A stretch of 64,000 nucleotides of DNA, taken from positions 36,976-100,975 of the forward strand of contig CAZYWZ010000006.1 of NCBI GenBank assembly GCA_964651705.1, in the 5' to 3' direction. Source of the stretch: JADLBR01 sp964651705. Its GTDB lineage: Bacteria; Verrucomicrobiota; Verrucomicrobiia; JADLBR01. The notes under the pieces were generated by a model. That model was not told where the DNA came from. It searched no databases and saw only the letters and a list, made by a program, of their open reading frames with translations. Each line of letters opens with the position of its first letter. The first letter of the stretch is position 1. Shown here piece by piece: positions 32,888-46,300 of this stretch. A program made the translations under genes and the position numbers.

Positions 32888-34918
32888 TTGAATAGAGCAA
32901 TCTTTCGGGCATGTTCATGTGTGTCCTTCTCTCTGCTATCCGCAGCCCCCCGCACGCCAGAGAGCCCCTCGCCCTTCCTGCATCCACACCTCGACTCGCT
33001 CTTCCAGAATGCCCCCACACCCATGCTCATTGTCGATCGCCAGCGCGTCGTGCGCGGCGTGAACCGAAGCGCGTCGCTTCTCGGTGGCGCTTCGGTTGGT
33101 GGGGCGATCGGGCAACCTTCCGGCCTCGCGCTGCGCTGTGTCCACCACCTCGCCAGAAGCGCCGGCTGCGGATTCAGCTCCGACTGCGGCGCGTGTTCTT
33201 TGCGCAACGCGATCCTCGAGACGTTCCGCACCGGAAACCCGCAATACCGCGTTGAAGCGATACTCGAGCAGGGCGACGGCCAAACGGACCTGTCTCTCTT
33301 GGTCTCCGTCGTGCCCTTTGGGCCCCCGCAAGACGGTCTCGTGCTGGTCACCCTCGAGGACGTGACAGAACGAAAGCGGGCGGAACGCGCACTAAAGTCC
33401 AGCCGCGCCAACTTCCATAATGTGGTGGAGCGCATGGAGATTGGGATCATTGTCGCGGATGCCGAAGGGATCACCCGCTACGTCAACCCCGCGACCGAAG
33501 CCCTCCTCAACCGCCCCTACCTCGAACTCGTCGGCAAACGGCTGGACTTTCCGCTCGCCGATGGTGCCGCCACCGAGGTCGAACTGCTCGATGGCCCGCG
33601 CCATCACCGTTTTGTCGATGTCCGCACGGTCACGAGCCACTGGGAGGGAAGGCCCGCATCCCTCATCTCGCTCTGGGACAACACCGAGCGCCGCCTGTCC
33701 GAGGAGGCCGTGCGGGAGCACCGCGAGCGCCTCGCCTTGGTCATCGAGGGCAGCAATGACGGCATCTGGGACTGGAACGTTCAGACCGGCGAAGTCTATT
33801 TCTCCCACCGTTGGAAGAGCATGCTCGGCTTCGCCGACCATGAGATCCGGAATGAATTCGACAGCTGGAAGCGCCTGCTGCACCCGGAGGACCGGGAGCG
33901 CGCGCTGGCCACCATCCAGGATTACTTCGAGGGTCGATTGCCCACCTACGAGCTGGAGCATCGCCTTCGCCACAAGGATGGCGACTACCGCTGGATCTTG
34001 GCCCGCGGCACCACCCTGAGGGATGAGGAGGGCAGGCCCATCCGGATGGTCGGGACCCACGTCGACCTCACCGATCGAAGACGGGCCGAAGAGGAACTCC
34101 GGGAGATGGTCCGGCGTCTTGAGGAGTCCCACGGGCAACTGAAACAGGTGCAGCTCACGCTCATACAGGCCGCGAAAATCGAGTCGGTTGGCACCCTTGC
34201 CGCAGGCGTCGCCCACGAGGTGAAAAACCCCCTCCAGACCCTCCTCATGGGGCTCCGCTATCTCGACCGGCACCTGCCACCCGACCTGCCCGAGGTGCAT
34301 ACGACCCTCGATGACATGCGGGCCGCCACCCAGCGGGCCGATGCCATCGTCAGGGGACTGTTGGACTTTTCCGCCAGCCAGCAGCTGGACTTGCGCGACG
34401 AGTCGCTGGGCCCCGTCGTCGAGAATTCGCTGAAGCTCGTGCAGTACGAGCTCGTCAGACACCATATTCGCCTCTTGAAGGACATCCCCACCGACATCCC
34501 GCCACTGCCGATGGATCGCATCAAGATCGAGCAGGTTCTGGTGAACCTCGTCCTCAATGCGATCAGCGCAATGCCCGAGAAGGGCACGCTTTCGATCCGG
34601 GTGTTTGTCCGGCCGGATGCGCCCCCTAAGCATGACCCGGCGTCCTCGGCCGGACAGGTCGTCATCGTCGAGGTTGCCGACACCGGCCCAGGGATCCCGG
34701 ACGATCGGCTCGCCAGGGTCTTCGATCCGTTCTTCACGACGAAAGATGTCGGCACAGGCACGGGCCTCGGCCTAACGGTGGCCAAGAACATCATCGAGTT
34801 GCACAACGGCAGCATCGATCTTCGAAACCGGCCGGGAGGCGGCCTGGTCGTGACCCTGACCTTCCGCGATATAACCCGCGCCGGAGAGTCCATCCACCAA
34901 GGAGAAGTGATGATATGA
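32888..34918 (+). CDS. PAS-domain sensor histidine kinase with Cys-rich PAS
   Basis: 676 aa from a TTG start (uncertain; no ATG before residue 46 in this frame). Three PAS-like domains are seen at about 35-165, 172-270 and 278-400. The first has an insertion with four Cys (about 84, 94, 100, 103: LRCVHHL, GCG, CGAC) that could bind metal. HisKA follows with His443 in AGVAHEVKNPLQ, then the ATPase with N-box NLVLNAISA, VADTGPGIP and GTGLGLTV. It has no membrane segment, so it is cytoplasmic. The stop overlaps the receiver gene as ATGA. Confidence 0.88.
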   Translation: MNRAIFRACSCVSFSLLSAAPRTPESPSPFLHPHLDSLFQNAPTPMLIVDRQRVVRGVNRSASLLGGASVGGAIGQPSGLALRCVHHLARSAGCGFSSDCGACSLRNAILETFRTGNPQYRVEAILEQGDGQTDLSLLVSVVPFGPPQDGLVLVTLEDVTERKRAERALKSSRANFHNVVERMEIGIIVADAEGITRYVNPATEALLNRPYLELVGKRLDFPLADGAATEVELLDGPRHHRFVDVRTVTSHWEGRPASLISLWDNTERRLSEEAVREHRERLALVIEGSNDGIWDWNVQTGEVYFSHRWKSMLGFADHEIRNEFDSWKRLLHPEDRERALATIQDYFEGRLPTYELEHRLRHKDGDYRWILARGTTLRDEEGRPIRMVGTHVDLTDRRRAEEELREMVRRLEESHGQLKQVQLTLIQAAKIESVGTLAAGVAHEVKNPLQTLLMGLRYLDRHLPPDLPEVHTTLDDMRAATQRADAIVRGLLDFSASQQLDLRDESLGPVVENSLKLVQYELVRHHIRLLKDIPTDIPPLPMDRIKIEQVLVNLVLNAISAMPEKGTLSIRVFVRPDAPPKHDPASSAGQVVIVEVADTGPGIPDDRLARVFDPFFTTKDVGTGTGLGLTVAKNIIELHNGSIDLRNRPGGGLVVTLTFRDITRAGESIHQGEVMI

Positions 34919-35340
34919 ACGCCATGAAAAAGATCCTGATCGTGGATGACGACAAGAGGCTCACCCGACTGCTGCGCCTCAACCTCGAGGAGACGGGCCG
35001 CTTCCTCGTGCAGGAGGAGACCGTGGCGACTTCCGCGCTGCAGACCGCCTTGTCCTTCCTGCCGGACCTGATCCTGCTGGACGTGATGATGCCGGACATG
35101 GACGGCGGGGATGTCGCGGCCCAGATCCGCGCCCACCCGAGGCTCTGCCACGTCCCTATCGTCTTCCTGACCGCCGCCGCCAAGAAGGCCGAGATCACCG
35201 ACCATCAGGGCCGCATCGGGGGCATGCCGTTCCTTGCGAAACCCGTCGATATCGACGAGCTCACCGAATGCCTCGCCCGGAATCTTCAGATAGGGAGCGA
35301 ACAATCCGCACAGAATGCCGGCACGAGTTCTGGGGGTTAG
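34915..35340 (+). CDS. Single-domain response regulator
   Basis: 141 aa, a receiver domain only. The acidic pocket DDD is at 11-13, the phosphoacceptor Asp56 in LILLDVMMPDMDG, Thr in FLTAAAKK and Lys in FLAKPVD. There is no output domain, so it must pass the signal on by phosphorelay or by binding a partner. It is translationally coupled to the kinase upstream, its evident phosphodonor. The last residues run straight into a degenerate repeat array. Confidence 0.92.
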   Translation: MNAMKKILIVDDDKRLTRLLRLNLEETGRFLVQEETVATSALQTALSFLPDLILLDVMMPDMDGGDVAAQIRAHPRLCHVPIVFLTAAAKKAEITDHQGRIGGMPFLAKPVDIDELTECLARNLQIGSEQSAQNAGTSSGG

Positions 35341-35459
35341 CCTCGGACCGCACACGGGCACCACCGCAGGTGACAATGTGGCCCCCAGTCACGGAGGGGC
35401 CGCGCGATGGGGGCCCACGGCACCACGGCCGTGGCTACGCCTAGAATTTTCGAGCCGGG
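35341..35459. repeat. Degenerate GTAG-cassette repeat array D
   Basis: A worn copy: GGCACCACCGCAGG, then a mutated cassette (GTGGCCCCCAGTCACGGAGG) with GTGGGGGCC-like spacer and CCACGGCACCACGGCCGTGG ending in CTAC. It ends with AATTTTCGAGCC just before the squalene-hopene cyclase stop. The mutations show that copies decay independently. Confidence 0.75.
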
Positions 35460-35462
35460 CCC

Positions 35463-37448
35463 CTACGGGAACCTCGCCCGCAGCCGGCGGTATTCGGCCA
35501 GCGCGAGCAGCGGCCAATTGTTCCGGTACATGTCGTACCGGAGATAGAAGACCTTCGGGAAGCCGGTGCCGGTGACCTCCTCCTCGGTCCAGCTCCCGTC
35601 GCGGTTCTGCGTGGTGAGGAGGTGATCGACGCCGCGCTGGATGCTCGGGCGGAAGGGATCGCCGCAGGCCACCAGACCCATGAGCGCCCAGGCGGTTTGC
35701 GAGGCGGTGCTCGGGCCCTTCCCCTTCAGGTGCGGGTCGTCATAGCTGGCGCAGGTCTCGCCCCAGCCGCCATCCGGGTTCTGGCAGGACTCCAGCCAGT
35801 CGCGGGCGCGAACGATCCAGTCCTGGTTCATGTCGAGCCGCAGGGCCGACAGACCGCGGAGCACCTGCCACGTGCCGTAGATGTAGTTGACGCCCCATCG
35901 CCCCCACCATGAGCCGTCCGGCTCCTGGGTCGCCCGCACCATCTTCAGCGCCCGCCGGACCGCCGGATGCTGCGCCCCGTAGCCCAGCTTGCCCAACAGC
36001 TCGAGGCATCGCGCGGTGATGTCGCTGCACGTCGGATCGAGGATCGCGTTGTGGTCCGCGAAGGGCACGTCTTCCAGCCAGCGCTTCGTGACATCCTTGT
36101 CAAAGGCCGCCCACCCGCCGTCTTTGCATTGGAAACTCAGCACCCACCCCAGCGCCCGGTCCATGACCTCCTTCTTCTGGTCCTCGTTCTCGGTGTGGGT
36201 CAGCCGGAGTGCCAGGAGCACCTTCAGGGTGTCATCGACATCCGGGTAGTACTCGTTGTTGAACTCGAATGCCCAGCCGCTGGCCTCCGGATGCGGGTTC
36301 TTGACCGCCCAGTCGCCGCGGATCCGCACCTCCTTCGACAGGAGCCAGTCCGCCGCCTTCCTCAGCGCCGGGTGATCCGCGGGCAGACCGGACTCCGCCA
36401 GCGCCACGCTGGTGATCGCGGTGTCCCAAATCGGCGACAGGCACGGCTGGATCCGAAAATCGTTGTTCGCGACGTCGTCCACCTCGAGGCCCGCAAAATC
36501 CCGCAGCGTCTTCTCCACCAGTGGGTGCTCGTCCGAGTAGCCCAGCGCCTTCAGCGCGATGAAGGTGTTCAGCATGCCCGGGAATATCGCCGCCAGCCCG
36601 TCGCTGCCCCCGCCGATCCGCTCGACGAGCCACGCCTCGCAACGCCTAAGCGCCAGCGTCCGGAACGGCTTGTACGGCAGCCGATCCAGCAGCTTCAGCA
36701 CCCCGTCCCAGTACAGGAAGAAGTTCCTCCACGTCAGGAGCTGGGAGTCCTTCGGCAGCGTGAAATCGCTGTGCTCCGTCCCATAGGGAAATAGCTCGTG
36801 CAACTGCTTCTCGGGAGGCAGCCGCTTCGTCGGCCGAAAATGGTTGATGATCGCCAGCGGGATCAGCATCGCCCGGCTCCACGACGACATCTCGCAGATG
36901 TTGAAATACATCCAGTTGGGCAGCAGGATCATCTCCGGCGGGATGATCGGCAGGTACTTCCACGAAAACTGCCCCAGCAGCGCGAGGTACAGCTTCGCGT
37001 AGGTGTTCATCTTCGGGATGCCGCCCAGCCGCAGGATGTTGGCGTGCGCCCGCCGCATCACCGGGTCCTCGGGGCTCAGGCCCGCCAGCTTCAGCGCGAA
37101 ATACGCCTTCACGCTCGCGTTGATCTCGCTGGGGCCACCCACGTAGATGTTCCAACCCCCGTCCGGCAACTGCCGGTCCAGCAGGTGCTTCACGCATTTG
37201 CTCTGCTTGGCGAAATCCACCTCGCCCCGCCAGTGCATGAAAAGCACCACGTCCGATACCAGCGTGGTGTCCACCGTCAGCTCCCCAATCCAGTACCCGT
37301 CCGGATGCTGCAGCCGCAGCAGGTTCTCCTGAGCCAAACGGATCCCCTCCCCCAGCCGCGTGTCCACGTCCCACCGCACCACGCGCAGGTGCCCGACCCG
37401 CTCGCGCGTCGCCGTCCTGGTCTCCGTGGTTCCCGCCGGTGCCGACAT
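35463..37448 (-). CDS. shc: Squalene-hopene cyclase
   Basis: 661 aa, full length. The protonating motif DVDDT stands at 403-407 and several QW repeats are visible (for example QHPDGYWIGEL, QLPDGGWNIYVGG, QCKDGGWAAFD, QEPDGSWWGRWGVNYIYGTW, QNPDGGWGE, QNRDGSWTE). It cyclises squalene to hopene on the cytoplasmic membrane, so the organism probably makes hopanoids. It is divergent from metH with only 91 bp between the starts. No other hopanoid gene is in the window. Confidence 0.96.
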   Translation of the reverse strand: MSAPAGTTETRTATRERVGHLRVVRWDVDTRLGEGIRLAQENLLRLQHPDGYWIGELTVDTTLVSDVVLFMHWRGEVDFAKQSKCVKHLLDRQLPDGGWNIYVGGPSEINASVKAYFALKLAGLSPEDPVMRRAHANILRLGGIPKMNTYAKLYLALLGQFSWKYLPIIPPEMILLPNWMYFNICEMSSWSRAMLIPLAIINHFRPTKRLPPEKQLHELFPYGTEHSDFTLPKDSQLLTWRNFFLYWDGVLKLLDRLPYKPFRTLALRRCEAWLVERIGGGSDGLAAIFPGMLNTFIALKALGYSDEHPLVEKTLRDFAGLEVDDVANNDFRIQPCLSPIWDTAITSVALAESGLPADHPALRKAADWLLSKEVRIRGDWAVKNPHPEASGWAFEFNNEYYPDVDDTLKVLLALRLTHTENEDQKKEVMDRALGWVLSFQCKDGGWAAFDKDVTKRWLEDVPFADHNAILDPTCSDITARCLELLGKLGYGAQHPAVRRALKMVRATQEPDGSWWGRWGVNYIYGTWQVLRGLSALRLDMNQDWIVRARDWLESCQNPDGGWGETCASYDDPHLKGKGPSTASQTAWALMGLVACGDPFRPSIQRGVDHLLTTQNRDGSWTEEEVTGTGFPKVFYLRYDMYRNNWPLLALAEYRRLRARFP

Positions 37449-37510
37449 AAAAATCCTTTATATTGCATCAGGGAGCCACCCGTCAACGGCCCCGCGGGTT
37501 TCATTGACAT

Positions 37511-37534
37511 ATCAACGTATCATGACAACTTGAT
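37511..37534. promoter_or_regulatory. Candidate operator dyad before metH
   Basis: ATCAA at 37511-37515 and TTGAT at 37530-37534 form an interrupted dyad centred 17 bp before the metH ATG. The right arm ends 5 bp from the start codon, where no Shine-Dalgarno sequence is seen. Placement over the initiation region of metH suggests a repressor site, perhaps for an ArsR-type methionine-cycle regulator. This is a guess from position and symmetry. Confidence 0.3.
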
Positions 37535-37539
37535 GCGTT

Positions 37540-41301
<3,762 letters not shown>

Positions 41302-41304
<3 letters not shown>

Positions 41305-41665
41305 CTCGAAAATTCCAGCCGTAGCCACGGCCGTGAGGCCGTGGGCCCCTCCGTGACCGGAGGGGCTACATTTTCACCCGCGGTGGCCGCCCAGACCAGG
41401 AGGCGGCCCGTTGTTTGGACTGCCAAAGCGGTGTCGCCACCCCTCGCGGGATTCTGCCACCGCAGTCCAAAAGGCCCCTCGGCCCTATCGGAGTTTTCCC
41501 CACGAATGACGCGGCGGGCTCAGGTAAACGTCTCGCCCCGCCGTGCGGGGCATGGAATCTGGTTCGACGATTCCGGAGGTCGCCACGGTCGTCAGACCGT
41601 GGACGCGCTGGCCCGGCAGCCGAGCCCATCTGTGGCCAGATGGGCTACACTTTTCGCTTTCGGCG
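41302..41665. repeat. Mixed repeat region E (two GTAG cassettes plus a TTTGGACTGC element)
   Basis: It starts TGACTCGAAAATT on the metH stop. A compact cassette at 41321-41369 joins GTAGCCACGGCCGTGAGG and CCCCTCCGTGACCGGAGGGG directly, without the usual spacer. Then TTTGGACTGCCAAAGCGG and GCCACCGCAGTCCAAAA (about 41413-41472) form part of the second repeat family. At 41579-41648 a third palindrome pair uses CCCATCTGTGGCCAGATGGG and ends in CTAC, which is the regulator's stop codon on the minus strand. Confidence 0.75.
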
Positions 41666-42883
41666 CTGCCCAGCTTCCCCCGCTCCACCCCCCGGATGCC
41701 CATCCGTCGCGCGCGAGCCACTCGAACCTAACCGCCGGTGCCGCGCGCGATATCCCCCGGGCGTCACCCCGAATCGCCGCCGGAACGCCGCCGCCATGTG
41801 CTCCATGTGCTCGAAACCGCATTCCTCCGCGATGTACGCCAGCTTGTGATCGGTCGTCCGGAGCAATTCCTGAACCCGGCGAAATTGCACCCGCAATATT
41901 GCCTCCTTTGGACCCACCCCGGTCAACCGTCGGAACCTCGCCGAGAACGTACGCCGCGACGCCCCCGCCGCCCGGATCACGTCATCCACCCCAATTCCCG
42001 AGCAAGCCCGATCCTCGATGCATTTCAGGGCCCTCACCATCTGCGGATCCGCGCCCGCCACGCAGTCCGTCGATCCCCGCCGCGTCACCCCGACCGGCGC
42101 CACCCATATCGGCGCGCCATCCGTCCCCTCGTCCGACATCATCCGATCCAAGAGCCTCGCACCCTCATATCCGATGCGCGGGAGATCGTGCTGCACGCTG
42201 CTCAAACCCGGCGCGCTCAACTCGCAAAACGTCGGATCGTCTCCGACTCCCAGGATAGCCACCTCGCCGGGCACCCTGATCCCCGCCCCTCGGCAAAGCT
42301 CCAGCAGACGCGCTGCGAGCAGATCGTAGTACACCATCACACCGCATGGCTTCTCCAGACCAGATAGCCACGCCAATATCGCCTTCCCGTCCTCGCTCCG
42401 GGGGTCAAAATTCGCCGTGCGGCGCCCCAGACGCTTCGCGGAGCAGCGCCCGCCCGCGCCCGCCGCCGCCACGCGAAATGCCGCCTCCCGCGCCGCAGAA
42501 CACGCCACGCCCGCCACACCCAGATATCCCAGACTGCGAAACCCCAAGCCCATGAGATGTTCCGCCCCAATCTTCCCCACCGCCGCATCATCCGTATGCA
42601 CCGTCGGCAACCCGGAGTCCACCACCTCGCCGAGGCACACCACCGGCAACCCCAGCCCCACCACATCCCGAACCACTTTCGCATCCCTCGTGCGCAGCAA
42701 GATCCCATCCCCGCGCCACTCCCGCACCCACCCGGGAACCCCTTCCTCAATCCCTCGCTCATCAACGGACACCGACCACCCGCCCACCTCCCGCCGATAT
42801 CGCGATACCCCCTCCAACAGCCCGCGCCCAAATCGCCGGCTCGTCTCCACCAACAACAAAACTCGCCGCTCCCGCCTCTCCAT
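41645..42883 (-). CDS. XylR-type transcriptional regulator (LacI-like sensor plus AraC HTH)
   Basis: 412 aa from ATG 42883. Residues 5-275 form a LacI/periplasmic-binding-type ligand domain (VLLLVETSRRFGRGLLEGVS, then DGILLRTRD, GLGFRSLGYLGVAG, VAILGVGDDPTFCEL). Residues 290-385 form the AraC helix-turn-helix (VDDVIRAAGASRRTFSARFR and YIAEECGFEHMEHMAAAFRR). This architecture is that of XylR-family sugar-responsive activators, common in PVC bacteria. It is divergent from the beta-helix gene and may regulate it. The basic tail RRKRKV and the TAG stop are encoded by a repeat. Confidence 0.9.
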   Translation of the reverse strand: MERRERRVLLLVETSRRFGRGLLEGVSRYRREVGGWSVSVDERGIEEGVPGWVREWRGDGILLRTRDAKVVRDVVGLGLPVVCLGEVVDSGLPTVHTDDAAVGKIGAEHLMGLGFRSLGYLGVAGVACSAAREAAFRVAAAGAGGRCSAKRLGRRTANFDPRSEDGKAILAWLSGLEKPCGVMVYYDLLAARLLELCRGAGIRVPGEVAILGVGDDPTFCELSAPGLSSVQHDLPRIGYEGARLLDRMMSDEGTDGAPIWVAPVGVTRRGSTDCVAGADPQMVRALKCIEDRACSGIGVDDVIRAAGASRRTFSARFRRLTGVGPKEAILRVQFRRVQELLRTTDHKLAYIAEECGFEHMEHMAAAFRRRFGVTPGGYRARHRRLGSSGSRATDGHPGGGAGEAGQRRKRKV

Positions 42884-43374
42884 CACAATCCTATCCGCGT
42901 CCGATATGCCTGCCTCCTTCTACCTTCTATATGTGCGCGGGTCATCAGAAAATCTTAACGGAAACGCCCGAATCCCTTACTGATTAAGGCGCCCCGCCCC
43001 TCGCCACTTTTCCGCCGGATGCGCCACGACCCTGATGCATTTGTCGATCTCCCCGCAGGAATCTCCCGGAATGTTTCCGGCAGATTCCCAATTCGATTAT
43101 AACTCTGGCTTATTCGGCCAGACGGGTGCCATGGGCACTCAATTCCATCAAATATAGTACGCTTATGTGCGCTGCCCGGCTCGGGGCCGTCACATTGTCC
43201 TAAAACGGCTGCATTTTCATAACTTCTGCTGCCACTCATCTCAATGACAGCGACATAGTTTAGCCCGTACATTGAGGCCAATCGCATGAAGTCGATTCAA
43301 ACCACGGCAGGGAAACGCGGTTGTAAGAACCCGCCGGTCGACGTCACGAAAACAAAGGACAGGGAGAGGGCACT
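42884..43374. other. Divergent intergenic region between regulator and beta-helix gene
   Basis: About 490 bp with no convincing gene; it is less GC-rich than the flanks. It contains a short perfect inverted repeat CCGGA-ATGTT-TCCGG at 43066-43080, a TATAGT at 43153-43158 that could be a -10 element, and a strong Shine-Dalgarno GGGAGAGG before the ATG at 43375. It is the natural site for control by the adjacent XylR-type regulator. Confidence 0.5.
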
Positions 43375-46300
43375 ATGAATACGAAGAAAAATCGGTGGCG
43401 CGAGCATCTCGCGGGCCGGGTGTTGGTCGGCATCCTCGTCATCTTGGGCCTAGCGGCGCCGACGGTCGCCCAACCGACCGTCATTCATGTCCCCGGGGAT
43501 CACGCGACCATCCAGGCCGCGATTAACGCGGCCACCGCCGGTGACAGCATCTTCGTCTCGAATGGGACGTACGTGCTCAGCGCGACGCTCAACGTCACGA
43601 AAGGCGTGACGATCGAGGGCGAGAGCGAGGCCGGCGTCATCATCGACGCGTCCTCCCGCGGCACGGGATACGGGATCTACGTCGAGGCGAATGGCGTCAC
43701 CCTCAGGAACTTCACGCTGCTGCCGCCCGTCGTGCCGGCGAGCCTCGGGACCAGCAGCGGCGGGGGCTTCGCCATCCACTGCTCCTTTAACCATACGGTG
43801 CCCTACTCTCCGCTGGCGAACCTCGCCCTGGAGAACATCACGATACAGAATGGCAATCGCGCCGCGTTCGACATCCATGGATATGACGGGGTGACCCTGA
43901 CCAACCTGACCGCGAGGAACTCCGCCTACGGCAACGGCATCCAGATCACGGGCTGCACCGGCGTCACCATCACAGGCTGCACGGTCTCGGGCAACGCCTG
44001 GGGAGGGGTCGCGTTCTACGTATCTCGCTCAACATACCTAAACCGCCCCTGCTCTTCCATCACCTACGACATGGCACTCAATCCCGACGTCGCCCAACCC
44101 GTCTACGCCGAGGACGAATATGGCCTGATTAACAGCGTGACCGTCGCGGGCGCCTCCTACCTGATCTACAACAACTACAACCCCGGCACCGCCGCGATGT
44201 GGATGTACACCGACGGCACGGAGGCGGACGCCGTGGCGATCGCGCAGGCATTGAATGCCAAATACTCAAACACGGGATCTACCATCACAAACGCCTCCAA
44301 CGGAAACCTGGTCGTCGCCCCGGGCATCTCCACCATACAGGCCGCGATCGATGCGGCGGCCACCAACGCCACGATCGAGGTCGCGGCAGGGACCTACCAC
44401 GAACAGCTCACCATCTCCAAGCCACTGACGCTGAAGGGATCAGAGGGCGCCGTGCTCGATGGCACGGGCCTCGCCGCCACCTGGACAACCGGCATAAAGA
44501 TCCGGTCTGGCGCAGTCACTCTGGACAATATCGATGTCACCAAGTTCACGCAGGATGGGATCACGGCCTACAGGAAGATCGACATGCCAAATATCCGGAT
44601 CCTGAATTGCCGCGTCTCGGACATCCAGCCAGGCAACTGGGGCTTCGGTATCTACGTGGGCTACGAGGCCGAGGCCTTTGGTTACGCCCCGCCCAACACC
44701 CTCAGCAACCATCTCGACTTCTCCGGCCTTCTCATAGCTAACAACGAGATCGTGAATACCAAGAGCTCTGGGCTCGTCCTACAGTCCATCACCGGAAGCC
44801 CGGGATCTCTCGTCGTGTCAAACAACTATATCCATGGGATCAGCGAGAACGATGCCATCTGGATCGACTGCGCCAGAAATCTGAACATCGTCAACAATGT
44901 CCTCTCGAACAACCTATGGGGCATTGATCTCACCGCCATCGCCGAACCCTGGTACACGGCCAATGGTCCCTACGGACCAAAGGACATCCTGCTGGAGGGC
45001 AACCGCGTCCTCGACAACGTGGGCGAGGGCATCGCGCTTTACAATGGCTGGGCGTCCACCATCACGCTGGTTAAGAACTGGATCGAGGGGAACGGAAGCG
45101 GCGTGGCAAATTTCCTAGAAGCGGCGCTTGATGCGGGCGCGAACTATTGGGGTTCCCCAGACGGCCCAGGCGAGCTGGGTGCAGGTTCTGGCGACACGAT
45201 CAGCGAATGGGTCACGTATGCCACGTACTACTCGGACCCCGAGATGACAGACCTCCAGTACCAGCCCATGCTCGTGGACGACGACTTCACGCCAGCGACA
45301 CCGGGGTGGGGACTGTATGCGTTTCCAACCATCCAGGAGGGTGTGGATGCGGCGGCATCCGGCGGCCCTGTCAGCGTCGCCCCCGGCACATATCAGGAAC
45401 AGGTCGAGATCGCCAAGGATCTCTCCCTATTGGCCACGGCACCTGGTGTCGTGATCCAGTCCCCGCCGACCCTCACCAAGTCCTTCACGACCTCGGCGGT
45501 CAACAAGCCGGTCGTCTACGTGCACGACGCCCTCTCCGTGACGATCTCGAACGTTTGCGTCGACGGCTTGCGGTACGGAGCCGCCAACTACCGCTTCATG
45601 GGCATCGCCTATCAAAACGCCGGGGGTTCCGTGCTCGCCAGTGAGGTCAAGAACATCTCGGAGAACCCGGCCAACGGGATGCAGCACGGCATCGGCGTCG
45701 CCGTCTACAACGCGGATGCCGCCGCCCGGACCTTCGCGCTCATGGATTCCTACATCCACGACTGCCAGAAGAACTGCACGCTGTTCAACGGTGACAACCT
45801 GACGGTCGACGTCCGTCGCAACAGGATATTCGGTGCCGGGCCCATCGCCTATATCGCGCAGAACGGGATCCAGATCTCCTACGGGGCCACGGGTACCGTG
45901 GCGGACAACATCATCTCGGGCTTCGACTACACCCCGGGCACCTGGGCCTCATCGGCGATAATGAACTATGAGGGCGGCGACGTCCTATTCGACAATAACA
46001 TCATCACCCTGTCGGACTTCGGGCTCTATATCTTCAATGATGACGGTTCCACGGTCACCGACAACAGCTTCACGGGCAACGACTACTCGCTCGTAAGCGA
46101 CTCGACCGCCCAGATCCTTGCCGAGAACAACTGGTGGGGTTCGCCGCTCGGCCCACAGACGGAGGGCGTCTACGGCGACGTCGACGCCGACCCGTGGCTC
46201 ACGGCCAAGCCCGCGCACGCCAACGCCCTCTATCTCGAGGCAGCGGACGCGAGCCTCTTCATCCAGCCCGGCGAGGATATCATCGTGGACATGAACGTGG

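Noticed and set aside
37449..37539. Cobalamin or SAM riboswitch before metH
   Set aside because: The gap is only 91 bp and lacks the B12-box or SAM-I core.
42955..43287. Minus-strand 110-codon frame in the regulator/beta-helix gap
   Set aside because: It has no ribosome binding site, no domain, and lies in a region expected to be regulatory.
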